Assembly: GCA_030323305.1 (NCBI GenBank)
Contig: CP106741.1
Location: forward strand, 5,689,501-5,753,500
Source of the DNA: Paenibacillus sp. CC-CFT747
GTDB taxonomy: Bacteria > Bacillota > Bacilli > Paenibacillales > NBRC-103111
DNA length: 64,000 nucleotides
Reading direction: 5' to 3'
Of the stretch, positions 1 to 8,282 are shown piece by piece. The notes beneath the pieces were generated by a model. The model was given only the letters and a program-made list of their open reading frames with translations, made no database searches and was not told where the DNA came from. Position 1 is the first letter of the stretch, and every line of letters begins with the position of its first letter. The position numbers were made by a program, and so were the translations under genes.

Positions 1-813
1 TGCGGCTCCCTGACCGATCATATAGCCGGCTCTCCAGTTGCGGCTGTGTTTGCTCGTACAGGTCGCGATGAGATCTCCGACACCCGCGAGTCCGGCGAAA
101 GTCAGAGGATTGGCTCCCATTGCCGTGCCAAGCCGGGCGATCTCCGCCAGGCCCCGGGTCATCAGCGCCGCCTTGGCGTTATCGCCAAAGCCGAGCCCGT
201 CGGTTAATCCGGCTCCAAGCGCTATAATATTTTTGAGAGCCCCGCCGATCTCGACTCCGGTAATGTCCGGATTCGTATAGACCCGGAAATGGCTGTTAAT
301 GAACAGATCCTGTGCGGCTTCGGCGGCTTCCATCTCCTCCGCGGCCACTACGATGGTCGTAGGGCAGCGGAGCACGACTTCCTCCGCATGACTCGGCCCC
401 GAGAGTACCACGATCCGCCGGCTGTCATAGGACGGAAGCTCCTCGGCGATCACCGAGGTCATCCGTTTCATCGTCTCCACTTCAAAGCCTTTGGTAGCAT
501 GGATGAGGAGCGCCTCCGGCGGCAGGTAAGGCCGCAGCTTCCCTGCAATCTCCCGCATGCTAGCGGAGGTGGCCGCCAGGATGACGGCTTCCGCATCCCG
601 GACGGCCTCTTCCAGGCTCGTGGTCGCGTAGATGGCCTCGGACAGCACCGTGTCTTTAAGAAACCGGCTGTTCGTATGCCGGCGGTTGATCTCCGTCACC
701 TGCTCTTCCCTTCGGGACCAGAGGCAGACCTCCATCCCGTTATCGGCAAGGACGGTTGCCAGGGCCGTACCCCAGCTTCCGGCTACCAGAACCGCCGCTT
801 TTTTGTTAGCCAT
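1..813 (-). CDS. gpsA: Glycerol-3-phosphate dehydrogenase [NAD(P)+], 3' end beyond the window
   Basis: This enzyme reduces dihydroxyacetone phosphate to sn-glycerol-3-phosphate, the backbone for phospholipids. The visible 271 codons begin MANKKAAVLVAGSWGTALA, a Rossmann dinucleotide-binding motif, and run through GVEIGGALKNIIALGAG and GLAGVGDLIATCTS, both hallmark motifs of GpsA. The family is about 340 residues, so about 70 C-terminal residues lie off the left edge. ATG at 813 is preceded by AGGGG at good spacing. It follows plsY by 24 bp, and both make phosphatidic acid precursors, so co-transcription with der and plsY is likely. Confidence 0.95.
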   Translation of the reverse strand, partial: MANKKAAVLVAGSWGTALATVLADNGMEVCLWSRREEQVTEINRRHTNSRFLKDTVLSEAIYATTSLEEAVRDAEAVILAATSASMREIAGKLRPYLPPEALLIHATKGFEVETMKRMTSVIAEELPSYDSRRIVVLSGPSHAEEVVLRCPTTIVVAAEEMEAAEAAQDLFINSHFRVYTNPDITGVEIGGALKNIIALGAGLTDGLGFGDNAKAALMTRGLAEIARLGTAMGANPLTFAGLAGVGDLIATCTSKHSRNWRAGYMIGQGAA

Positions 814-837
814 GGCTTCCCCTCCGTTCCGTAGAAG

Positions 838-1437
838 TTATCCTTGCTTGCGCGAGGCCCCCAGCTTGTTCTCCTGTCTCGCGATCAGCTTCTTGATATT
901 GGAGCGATGGCGGACGTAAGCGAAAACCGCAATGATAAGACTGGCCCACAAGAGCTCCCTCTCTCGGCCCATGATGACCAGAAAGACAGGAGTCAGCGCC
1001 GTAAAAACAAGTGAGCCGAGGGAGACGTATCTAGTAATCACAATTAGTAGAATGGCAATAAGTCCCGCAAAAAGAGCCGGCAGGAAGCTCAGGGTCGCCA
1101 GTACGCCGATGGCGGTGGCGATGCCCTTGCCTCCCCGGAACCCAAAGAAAACGGGCCAATTGTGCCCGATAATCACGGCAAGTCCGCATAGAATGGGAAT
1201 CCACAGATTCCCGTCTCCCAGCCACCTGCCGAGGATGACGGCGGCAACGCCCTTCGCCACATCCAGTACCAGAACCGCGATCGCCGGTCCTTTCCCCAGA
1301 ATGCGGAGCGTATTCGTCGCTCCGGCATTGCCGCTCCCGTGCTGGCGGATATCGATTCCCTTCAACAGCTTGCCCGCCAGGAAGCTGAAGCTGACCGACC
1401 CAAGCAAGTAACTGATAATCACCGCAAGTAGCTGCAC
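838..1437 (-). CDS. plsY: Acyl-phosphate:glycerol-3-phosphate acyltransferase PlsY
   Basis: This integral membrane enzyme transfers an acyl group from acyl-phosphate to glycerol-3-phosphate to give lysophosphatidic acid. The 199-residue product has several membrane segments and the three PlsY signatures: SGNAGATNTLR near residue 36, GHNWPVFFGFRGGKGIATA around residues 90-110, and a basic tail after the last helix. The start codon is GTG at 1437, preceded by AGGGGAG about 6 bp upstream. The gene lies between der and gpsA, supplying the partner step to GpsA. Confidence 0.95.
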   Translation of the reverse strand: MQLLAVIISYLLGSVSFSFLAGKLLKGIDIRQHGSGNAGATNTLRILGKGPAIAVLVLDVAKGVAAVILGRWLGDGNLWIPILCGLAVIIGHNWPVFFGFRGGKGIATAIGVLATLSFLPALFAGLIAILLIVITRYVSLGSLVFTALTPVFLVIMGRERELLWASLIIAVFAYVRHRSNIKKLIARQENKLGASRKQG

Positions 1438-1448
1438 TTGACGCTCCC

Positions 1449-2770
1449 CTATTCGTCCGACGATTTCCTGCGAGTAAACAAGCGAAGCGGGGTTCCTTCG
1501 AAGTTAAAGGACCCCGGATTTTGTTCTCGAGGTATCGCAGATAAGAAAAGTGCATCAGCTCCGGATCATTAACGAAGAAGACGATGGTGGGAGGCTTCAC
1601 TGCTACTTGAGTGGCATAATTCACGCGCAGCCGGCGTCCCTTATCCGTAGGAGGCGGCGTTACCGCTACCGCATCGGAGACCACGTCATTCAGGACGTGA
1701 GTCGGCACCCGCATCGAATGGTGCTCGGCCACCTCTGTCACAACCGGCAGCAGCTTATGCAGCCTCTGCTTAGTTTTGGCCGATACGAAGGTGACTGGGG
1801 CATACGACATGAAGAGAAAGTGATCCCGAATGTTCTGAGTAAACTGGTTCATCGTTTTGTCGTCCTTCTCCACGACATCCCACTTGTTTACCACGAACAG
1901 GGCGGCCTTTCCGGCTTCGTGAGCGTATCCGGCAATATGCTTATCCTGATCGATAATGCCTTCCTCGCCGTTAATGACCACCAGCACCACATCCGCTCTT
2001 TCAATCGCTTTCAAGGCGCGCATGACGCTGTATTTCTCCGTCGTTTCGTATACCTTGCCCCGTTTCCTCATTCCGGCGGTATCGATCAGCACATACTGCT
2101 GGCCGTCCCGTTCAAACGGAGTATCGATGGCATCCCGGGTCGTACCCGCCACCGGACTGACGATTACCCGGTCCTCACCAAGGATGGCGTTCACGAGCGA
2201 GGACTTGCCGACATTCGGACGGCCGATAAGAGCGACCTTAATGACGTCTTCGCCGTACGGATCCTCCTGGTCTTCCGGAAAATGCTGGGCCGCCGCGTCG
2301 AGCAAATCCCCGATTCCGATTCCATGGGCCCCGGAAACCGCAATGGGATCTCCAAATCCCAGGCTGTAGAATTCATAGATGTTTTCCTGCATTTTGATAT
2401 TGTCGATTTTGTTGACGGCCAGCACCACGGGCTTATGCGACCGGAACAACAGCTGACCGATCTCTTCGTCAGCCGGTGTTATTCCAACCTTGCCGTCCAC
2501 CATGAACACGATGACGTCGGCTTCTTCAATCGCAAGCTCGGCCTGTACCCGGACCGATTTCAGGATCTCGTCCTCGCCGTCTATCTCGATGCCACCGGTA
2601 TCAATGACATTAAAGCTTTGATTCAGCCATTCGCCCGTACCGTAAAGGCGGTCACGGGTAATGCCCGGTTTGTCCTCCACGATGGCCAAGCGATCCCCGA
2701 TCAGCCGGTTGAATATTGTTGATTTGCCTACGTTCGGCCGGCCTACAATGGCTATAACGGGCTTTGCCAT
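1449..2770 (-). CDS. der: Ribosome biogenesis GTPase Der (EngA), one frameshift near the 3' end
   Basis: Der is a tandem GTPase needed for 50S subunit assembly. Two G domains are visible, with P-loops GRPNVGKSTIFN (near residue 9) and GRPNVGKSSLVN (near residue 180), NKID and NKWD motifs, and a C-terminal KH-like domain ending in YLRYLENKIR. The frame breaks there, in a run of four C on the plus strand at 1512-1515. Adding one base gives SFNFEGTPLRLFTRRK and a stop at 1449, i.e. 440 residues, the normal length. The start is ATG at 2770 (MAKPVIAIVG) with GGAG upstream. Without correction the frame reads on into plsY. The break is probably a sequencing error. Confidence 0.93.
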
Positions 2771-2849
2771 TCGCTCCACTCCCAAGTTCCATATAGTTGT
2801 CACACAACCTTCATCATATCAAATAACCGGCCAAAAGGCTAATCCCCGA

Positions 2850-3029
2850 TCAATGATGGTTAACCAGGATAATGGTTTCCTCATCCAGTTCATGAGCCAT
2901 AGCATCCAGTATCTTTTCCAGCTCAAAGGCCAGCTTCTGCCGCTCGGCCGAATCGGAGGCAAGAAAGATCGGGGCTCCTCCTGCAATTTTGTCTCTCTGG
3001 GTGGATACGACGGCTACAATCTTAGCCAT
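2850..3029 (-). CDS. Small capping-complex subunit for the YIEGIA protein
   Basis: This 59-codon gene starts MAKIVAVVSTQRDKIAGG and ends TIILVNHH. ATG at 3029 is preceded by GGAAGGAG, and the start lies 3 bp after the stop of the YIEGIA gene, so the two are translationally linked. Its composition (a short hydrophobic strand, then an acidic helix around residues 28-52) matches the small protein usually found next to YIEGIA genes in spore formers, annotated in databases as a capping complex subunit for YIEGIA. The molecular function is not established. The assignment rests on context and recall of that family, not on a search. Confidence 0.7.
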   Translation of the reverse strand: MAKIVAVVSTQRDKIAGGAPIFLASDSAERQKLAFELEKILDAMAHELDEETIILVNHH

Positions 3030-3032
3030 GGC

Positions 3033-3932
3033 CTATCCGCTCCTTCCCTTGCGCTCCGCCTTGCGAGGCAGCCGGACGGCATACTCGAGCAGGGGCACAT
3101 GCTGCAATATTTGAAGGGCCTGCTCCAGATGAACTTGAGGGGCCAGGAAGAAAACGGCCAGCCTCCCGTCCTCCAGATCAAGTTTGGCCATCGGCAGCAA
3201 AGAAGGTTCTCCGGAATCCCGGTAGATCCCGAGAATCGCCGAGAGGTTGTGCAGGATGGCCTGCCGCTGTCCCAGATTCGCGATGGAGATGCGCCCGTCT
3301 TTGTTAGACGGAGTCAGAATAAAGCCCATGCCATGCTTGCGCATTTTGTTCCGGGTGTCCTCTAGTCCTATATTCATTATATAAATATTGTCCACATAAA
3401 GACCGGGTCCGTCGATTCGGATTTCGGCCGGTTGAACGTCCACAATGCTTTTTAAATTCTTCCCCGATTTCAGCATGGCGTTTAGAAGCAGAGCGAGGAC
3501 ACCCGCCGTCACTCCCCAATACCAGGCAAAAAGAACAGTACACAAAGTCGTGACGAGCGCCGTCAGAATAACCAGGTAGTTTCTCCCCTCGAAGACCATG
3601 GCGATTCCTTCAATATAGGCGCTCCCTCGGGGAACCAGCTCCGTCTCATCAATTTTCATCAATGTTTCCCGTTCCATTTTTCTCACGTCCCGAAACTGCT
3701 GGGCGGCCAGAGTCAGAAAAGTAACGGCCGTATATTCTTTGTTCAAGAGAGCGGGAACCGCCACAGCGCCAAGACCGGCTGCTATAAAGCCCAATGCGAT
3801 ATGAATAATCTTCCCGTGGGGATAAGTCGGATACTGCCGGTAATCCGTCCGGAGCATCTGAAACCTCGCGATCATCCCGAACACAATCCCTATGGCGATG
3901 CCTAGCGTAAATCTGCCTTCATACCAAGCCAA
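3033..3932 (-). CDS. YIEGIA family membrane protein
   Basis: This 299-residue protein carries the family-defining string AYIEGIAMVFEGRNYLVI near residues 108-125. There are hydrophobic helices at about 8-24, 47-65, 125-160 and a soluble C-terminal domain. The B. subtilis equivalent at this locus is, as I recall, yphB (seaA), linked to spore envelope assembly; that link is inference. TTG at 3932 overlaps the end of yphA, whose final codons GAGGCGGGAATGA provide the ribosome binding site. No in-frame ATG lies nearby. The gene is followed immediately by its small capping partner and then der. Confidence 0.85.
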   Translation of the reverse strand: MAWYEGRFTLGIAIGIVFGMIARFQMLRTDYRQYPTYPHGKIIHIALGFIAAGLGAVAVPALLNKEYTAVTFLTLAAQQFRDVRKMERETLMKIDETELVPRGSAYIEGIAMVFEGRNYLVILTALVTTLCTVLFAWYWGVTAGVLALLLNAMLKSGKNLKSIVDVQPAEIRIDGPGLYVDNIYIMNIGLEDTRNKMRKHGMGFILTPSNKDGRISIANLGQRQAILHNLSAILGIYRDSGEPSLLPMAKLDLEDGRLAVFFLAPQVHLEQALQILQHVPLLEYAVRLPRKAERKGRSG

Positions 3933-3933
3933 G

Positions 3934-4548
3934 TCATTCCCGCCTCTCTTTCCAAACCAGGGACGCCAACCGTTTGCCCACGACGGCTAAACCCCAGGCA
4001 GCTTCCGTGATGAGCCGCGTCAAGCAGACCACAAGCCACCACCTGTCCTGAAATCCCGCGCCTCCGAGTACCTTAGCCGTCCCCAGCAGAGGAAGGGACA
4101 GCAGCCAGTGGGCGAAAAGCAGCCCAATCGTCAAAGCCGTCAGCTGCCTCAGGGCTTCTCTCTGAAGCAGCGGCATCGTCAAGGAAAGCAGCAGCCCCTT
4201 GTCCAGCTCGGGTGACAGGAGCACTGCCGCCGGAGCCAGTCGTGTCATTTCCGTGTACAAATAAACGAGAATGGCGCAAAGCGTCCCGGACAAGATCACC
4301 TGAAGCCGGTCCAGAAGCCCTTCCATCCGAAACAGCGCACCAGACGCTCCTGCTATAAGCAAGGGAACCACCAGGGAAATCCTGGATCCCGCAAAGGGGA
4401 AAGAGAACGGCGACAAAGCGATCCACCCTACCATAAACAACCCGATCACCCGCGGGGAGACCTGCCGGAGAAAGACCTCCTTCCATCCGGTAGCCAGCAA
4501 AATCATGGTAAGCACCATCAGCAAACTTGCCAGGTATCCTTCGTTCAT
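3934..4548 (-). CDS. yphA: YphA family membrane protein
   Basis: This 204-residue, very hydrophobic protein has about six to seven predicted membrane helices and a short basic C-terminus (WKERRE). It sits between the S1-like gene and the YIEGIA gene, the position of yphA in Bacillus, and its length matches (about 200 residues). ATG at 4548 (MNEGYLASLLMVLTMI) has GGAGG 5 bp upstream and is preferred over the upstream in-frame start at 4632, which falls inside the terminator of the preceding gene. The function is unknown. Expression in the developing spore is possible given its partners but is not shown by the sequence. Confidence 0.75.
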   Translation of the reverse strand: MNEGYLASLLMVLTMILLATGWKEVFLRQVSPRVIGLFMVGWIALSPFSFPFAGSRISLVVPLLIAGASGALFRMEGLLDRLQVILSGTLCAILVYLYTEMTRLAPAAVLLSPELDKGLLLSLTMPLLQREALRQLTALTIGLLFAHWLLSLPLLGTAKVLGGAGFQDRWWLVVCLTRLITEAAWGLAVVGKRLASLVWKERRE

Positions 4549-4616
4549 GTGAACCTCCGTACCGCCCGAAGCTAGTCCCCTCCTGCCTAGTATGTTCAAT
4601 GCCAACCCTAACATGC

Positions 4617-4645
4617 AAAAAAGCCTCCACATTCCGTGGAGGCTT
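4617..4645 (-). terminator. Rho-independent terminator of the S1-like gene
   Basis: The perfect 10-bp inverted repeat AAGCCTCCAC / GTGGAGGCTT has a 5-nt loop and, read on the minus strand, is followed by a run of T. It lies 35 bp after the ypfD stop and before yphA. Confidence 0.9.
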
Positions 4646-4679
4646 CCGGCTCGCTTCGGTTCCTAGAACCTAAGGCGAC

Positions 4680-6035
4680 TTATTTAAACTTGCTGAGTTT
4701 GTCCCCGAATCTTTCTCCAAGGGTCAGGCTCAGCTTCTCGTTCTTGTTGTTGGCCATGTACTCGTCGGCAGCCGCGTCGCGCTGCTGTCTAGGCTGTCTC
4801 GACTGTCTTGGCTGACGCTCGGAACCGGCTTCCTGGGCAGGAGCTTCTTCGGTCTCCTTGATGCTCAGGCTTACGCGCTTCTCTTGCGGATTGATGTCGA
4901 GAATCTTCACGTTCACCTGCTGGCCTTCTTCCAGCACTTCATGCGGAGTGCCGATATGACGATGAGCAATCTGGGAGATGTGGACCAGGCCTTCGATGCC
5001 AGGCGCCACTTCCACAAAAGCTCCGAAGGAGGCAAGACGCTTAACGGTTCCCGTTATGATCGAACCGATCTCCAGCTCTTCGTTTACGCGCTCCCATGGT
5101 CCCGGTTGAGCGGCTTTGATGCTCAGGCTGATGCGCTCGCTTTCCGGTACCACTTTCAGCACCTTCACCTTCACTTTGTCGCCTTCCTTCACAACTTCGG
5201 ACGGATGCTCGACATGGTTCCAGGCCATTTCAGAAATGTGGACCAAGCCGTCGATGCCGCCGATATCCACGAAAGCACCGAAAGGAGTCAGGCGTTGAAC
5301 CGTTCCCTCGATAACCTGGCCGGCTTCAATGCCGCTAAGCACTTGCTGCTTGTTGGCTTCGAATTCTTCGTCCAGAACGTCTTTCTGGGAAAGGATGACC
5401 TTGTTCTTTTCGCGGTCGATCTCTTTTACGCGAAGCATCAAGGTGCGGCCCTTGTAATCGCTGAAATCTTCCACGAAATGACGCTCCACCATGGAAGCGG
5501 GGATAAATCCGCGAACGCCCAGGTCCACAACCAGACCGCCTTTGACGACGTCAGTAACCTTGGCTTCGAAAGTCTCCTTGCTGTCGAGCTTCTGCTGAAG
5601 CTCATCCCACGCGTTCTCGCTGTCCACAGCACGCTTGGAAAGAACCAGCTTCTCCTTCTCGTCATTCAGGGAAACGACTTTCAATTCCACTTCTTGCCCC
5701 ACTTCGACTACATCGGCGGCAGTGCCGACTTGTACGGAGGACAACTCACGGATAGGGATGATGCCGTCGTACTTGTAGCCGATGTCTACGAAAGCCTGGT
5801 CGGCGTCCACTTTAACGATCTTGCCTTTTACAGTGGAGCCCTTCTTCAGTTCGGCCACATCCGTATATTCATCCTGGCCGGCTGCAGGGGTTTCCTCTGC
5901 TGTCGCATTGGCTTGCTCTACGGCGTCCCCTCCCACTTCGGCCACGGTTTCGTTGCCGTTAGCTGCCTCCGTTGTTTCCGGGTTCACGCCGTTTTCCGGC
6001 GTGGAATTTCCTTGAACATTCGTCTCGTCGCTCAT
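4680..6035 (-). CDS. ypfD: Ribosomal protein S1 homologue (YpfD type, four S1 domains)
   Basis: This 451-residue RNA-binding protein has an acidic, Ala/Glu-rich N-terminal extension (residues 1-58) followed by four S1 OB-fold repeats (roughly 60-130, 150-215, 235-305, 320-390). Repeated cores such as GTVQRLTPFGAFVDIGGIDG and GTVKRLASFGAFVEVAPG are visible. The tail is rich in Gln/Arg and ends LTLGERFGDKLSKFK. Firmicute versions are shorter than the six-domain E. coli S1, and their role on the ribosome is less certain. ATG at 6035 follows GAGGAGGTTATCGT. A strong terminator follows, so the gene is probably monocistronic. The cmk-plsC-ypfD order matches Bacillus. Confidence 0.93.
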   Translation of the reverse strand: MSDETNVQGNSTPENGVNPETTEAANGNETVAEVGGDAVEQANATAEETPAAGQDEYTDVAELKKGSTVKGKIVKVDADQAFVDIGYKYDGIIPIRELSSVQVGTAADVVEVGQEVELKVVSLNDEKEKLVLSKRAVDSENAWDELQQKLDSKETFEAKVTDVVKGGLVVDLGVRGFIPASMVERHFVEDFSDYKGRTLMLRVKEIDREKNKVILSQKDVLDEEFEANKQQVLSGIEAGQVIEGTVQRLTPFGAFVDIGGIDGLVHISEMAWNHVEHPSEVVKEGDKVKVKVLKVVPESERISLSIKAAQPGPWERVNEELEIGSIITGTVKRLASFGAFVEVAPGIEGLVHISQIAHRHIGTPHEVLEEGQQVNVKILDINPQEKRVSLSIKETEEAPAQEAGSERQPRQSRQPRQQRDAAADEYMANNKNEKLSLTLGERFGDKLSKFK

Positions 6036-6114
6036 ACGATAACCTCCTCAATTAGACAACCCATGCAAGAAAGAGAATGGGTAAAATAACAAATTTAATG
6101 GGTAGTATAAATCC

Positions 6115-6143
6115 AAGATACCATTTTCATTCACTTCAATCAA
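6115..6143 (-). promoter_or_regulatory. Candidate sigma-A promoter of ypfD
   Basis: On the minus strand TTGATT is followed after 17 bp by TATCTT. The -35 box overlaps the last codons of plsC. A second possible -10 (TATACT) lies about 15 bp downstream. The match is moderate. Confidence 0.45.
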
Positions 6144-6730
6144 TTTTTACCCATTATTTTATGGGTTGTAACCATTTGGCGAATGGTATTCATGATTTTG
6201 TCGGTAGCCGCTTCGAGAGACTCGGACCCGCCGCCGGCAAATTCGCTCAAATCCACCGGTTTGCCGTAAATAATCGTCATTTTGCGAAAAGGTATGTATT
6301 CGCCAACGATGGCAACCGGAATAACGGTGGCATTGGACCGGAGCGCTAGCATGGCCGCCCCTTTCTTGCCCATCCCGCCCGCATTGCTGCGGCTTCCTTC
6401 GGGGAAGATCCCCATCATCCGGTTTTCTTTCAGCAGCTGGATGGCCAGCCGGATGGATTCTTTGCTTACGCCGCCTCTTTTGACGGGGAAGGCTCCGAAG
6501 CGGCTGATCAGCCAGCCCAAGACCGGAACACGGAAGAGCTCTTCCTTCGCCATATAATGAACCTTCCGCTTGAGCGGTACCCCCACTAAAGGCGGATCGA
6601 GATTGCTTGTGTGATTGGCACACAGAACGACCGGTCCATGGGCCGGCACATTCTCTCTCCCAATCACCTCAAGCCGGTAAATCCCAACGAACAACAGCTT
6701 GAAAAGAAAACGGAATATCCGATACAGCAT
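6140..6730 (-). CDS. plsC: 1-acyl-sn-glycerol-3-phosphate acyltransferase (PlsC type)
   Basis: This enzyme acylates lysophosphatidic acid to phosphatidic acid at the membrane. In the 196-residue product the catalytic HX4D motif reads NHTSNLDPPLV (near residue 36) and the acceptor-binding motif reads FPEGSRS (near residue 109). A hydrophobic N-terminal segment (residues 2-18) anchors it. ATG at 6730 (MLYRIFRFLFKLL) has GGAGGGAG upstream and lies only 1 bp after the cmk stop, so cmk-plsC is a coupled operon. With PlsY and GpsA in the same window the whole route to phosphatidic acid is represented. Confidence 0.92.
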   Translation of the reverse strand: MLYRIFRFLFKLLFVGIYRLEVIGRENVPAHGPVVLCANHTSNLDPPLVGVPLKRKVHYMAKEELFRVPVLGWLISRFGAFPVKRGGVSKESIRLAIQLLKENRMMGIFPEGSRSNAGGMGKKGAAMLALRSNATVIPVAIVGEYIPFRKMTIIYGKPVDLSEFAGGGSESLEAATDKIMNTIRQMVTTHKIMGKN

Positions 6731-6731
6731 G

Positions 6732-7406
6732 CTATCTCCCTCCGCCCACTTTGCTGCGGCAAAGCTCCAGTACGGCCTCGACCACCTCATGAAGAGACAT
6801 TCCGGTCGTATCCAGAAGCACGGCATCTTCCGCTTGGGTCAGCGGAGAAATGCATCTTTCGCTGTCCATCCGGTCCCGTGCGGCGATTTCCTTCTCCAGC
6901 TCGTCTAAGGTGAGAGTGGGATTGACGAGCTCGCTGTATCTTCTTTCGGCCCTTTCCCGGGTGCTCGCGGTAAGATAAACCTTGACCTCGGCATCAGGCA
7001 GCACCTTCGTTCCGATGTCCCGGCCATCCATGACAATCCCTTTGTTCGCGGCAAGCTCCTTCTGCTTGTCCACCAGTAGCTCTCGAATTTCGGCAATTTG
7101 GGCAACCTGCGACACATTGCGGTTGATGTCCCCCGATCGGATCAAGTCCGTGACATCCTTTCCGTCCACATAGACCTGCTGGCCTTCCGGCCCCGGGGTA
7201 AGCTTGATGTTCATGCGCCGGGCTGCTTTCACAACCTCTTCCGTTTGCTCAGGCTTCAAGCCCAGCTGCAATATTTTCCAGGTCACCGCCCGGTACATGG
7301 CACCGGTATCCACATACACGAATCCCAGTCGTCCGGCAACCAAACGCGCTGCCGAGCTTTTGCCTGCTCCTGCGGGACCATCGAGCGCAATATTGAATCT
7401 GTCCAA
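6732..7406 (-). CDS. cmk: Cytidylate kinase
   Basis: This cytosolic enzyme phosphorylates CMP and dCMP with ATP. The 224-residue product starts MDRFNIALDGPAGAGKSSAA (P-loop at residues 9-17), followed by VYVDTGAMYRA and VMDGRDIGTKVLPDAEVKVYLTA, all typical of Cmk, and the RDRMDSER lid motif. The start is TTG at 7406 with GGGAGG upstream. The gene is first in a cmk-plsC operon and has its own strong promoter about 75 bp upstream. Confidence 0.95.
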   Translation of the reverse strand: MDRFNIALDGPAGAGKSSAARLVAGRLGFVYVDTGAMYRAVTWKILQLGLKPEQTEEVVKAARRMNIKLTPGPEGQQVYVDGKDVTDLIRSGDINRNVSQVAQIAEIRELLVDKQKELAANKGIVMDGRDIGTKVLPDAEVKVYLTASTRERAERRYSELVNPTLTLDELEKEIAARDRMDSERCISPLTQAEDAVLLDTTGMSLHEVVEAVLELCRSKVGGGR

Positions 7407-7450
7407 AAAAGAGCCTCCCAGTAATGATTAGTCCGCACTCGCTTTAAGAG

Positions 7451-7471
7451 AAAAAGCAGGCGCGTGCCTGC
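7451..7471 (-). terminator. Short GC hairpin with T run in the cmk leader
   Basis: On the minus strand GCAGGC-ACGC-GCCTGC is followed by TTTTT. It lies between the cmk promoter and cmk. It may end read-through from the upstream PilZ gene or act on the cmk transcript itself. The six-pair stem is small. Confidence 0.5.
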
Positions 7472-7481
7472 GAACGAAAAA

Positions 7482-7510
7482 ATTATAACAAAATCGCTTC
7501 CCGATTGCAA
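7482..7510 (-). promoter_or_regulatory. Sigma-A promoter of cmk-plsC
   Basis: On the minus strand TTGCAA, a 17-bp spacer and a perfect TATAAT are seen, giving a transcription start near 7475, about 70 bp before the cmk start codon. Confidence 0.7.
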
Positions 7511-7521
7511 AAGCCGGGGAG

Positions 7522-8171
7522 CTAATTTTTCCGAAAATCGAGCTGGCGCTCGAAGCAATAGCGAATGATCTTTTGCCGGTCGCGGTCGGCTATTTCCGAA
7601 AAACGAAGCATGCCGAGCTGCCGGTTGTCCAGCGGCTTCACGCGCACTACATCTCCCTTGAAGGCAATGTGGTCGATTTTACCGTTTTTGTAAGGGACCA
7701 GCAGCCAGCAGGCAATCTGCATCCCCACGGAAAGAGGGGAATGCTTGTCGCAATGAAAGGAAATGCCTCCGCCTCCGACGTCCTCGGTTACGGCCACGGT
7801 CCTTCCCCGCTCCCCGAACTGGACCGCCATTTCCAGCTCGGCCGGCACCCGGAGAAAGTTTCTTCTCTGGATTTTGGAAATATCGTCTTCTGCCGGTTTC
7901 TTGATAATGACCTGGCGAATCCCTTCCTCTTTGAAGCCCAGAACGGAGGTGGTGAAATAGTGCTTCACTCCCCTTCCGTGATGAAGTAGGCCGACAGCTC
8001 GTCCCCGACGTACAGCCGCTTCAGACGGCCTGTCGCTTCATGAATAGGGATTTCCACAGAAAGATAATTGGTTTCGATGTCCGCGATGCGGGATTTGTAT
8101 TCCTGCTTGGCCTCTTCATCGTCGATGGAGTTGATTTGGAGGTAGAGCAGCTGGTTTATCGAAGGAAGCAA
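7522..8171 (-). CDS. ypfA: PilZ-domain c-di-GMP receptor, YpfA/MotI-like flagellar brake, one frameshift
   Basis: YcgR/MotI proteins bind c-di-GMP and slow the flagellar motor. The N-terminal half (LPSINQLLYLQIN to SAYFITEGE) and the PilZ half (from KHYFTTSVLG) lie in different frames. Adding one G to the run at about 7970-7973 joins them into a 216-residue protein, the size of Bacillus MotI (217). The PilZ motif shows RRNFLRV, but the usual D/NxSxxG reads DVGGGG, with Ser replaced by Gly. TTG at 8171 is preferred because AAGGGG lies 8 bp upstream. It lies between ypeB and cmk, as in Bacillus. Nothing else for motility is in the window. Confidence 0.88.
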
Positions 8172-8217
8172 GAAAGGCACCCCTTTTACGGTCAACGGAT
8201 AGTAGGAAGCTATCCTG

Positions 8218-8223
8218 ATTATA
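8218..8223 (-). promoter_or_regulatory. Extended -10 element upstream of the PilZ gene
   Basis: On the minus strand TGGTATAAT is a perfect -10 with extended TG, about 47 bp before the chosen TTG start. The -35 (TTCAAC at 17 bp) is weak. Confidence 0.5.
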
Positions 8224-8245
8224 CCATGACTCACCCTCCCGTTGA

Positions 8246-8279
8246 ATAAAAAAAGAGAAGGGTTTCCCCTCCTCTCGCT
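8246..8279 (-). terminator. Terminator of ypeB
   Basis: On the minus strand GAGGAGGG pairs with CCCTTCTC (one G-U pair) and is followed by seven T. It starts directly after the ypeB stop. Confidence 0.8.
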
Positions 8280-8282
8280 TAG

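Noticed and set aside
1031..1448. der reading frame continuing through plsY to give a 590-residue protein
   Set aside because: The extra residues are an out-of-frame reading of plsY; one base restored at 1512-1515 gives the normal Der end.
5782..6089. Long plus-strand open frames opposite ypfD, serA, lpdA, pdhC and others
   Set aside because: They lie antisense to well-supported genes, lack ribosome binding sites and reflect the high G+C content.
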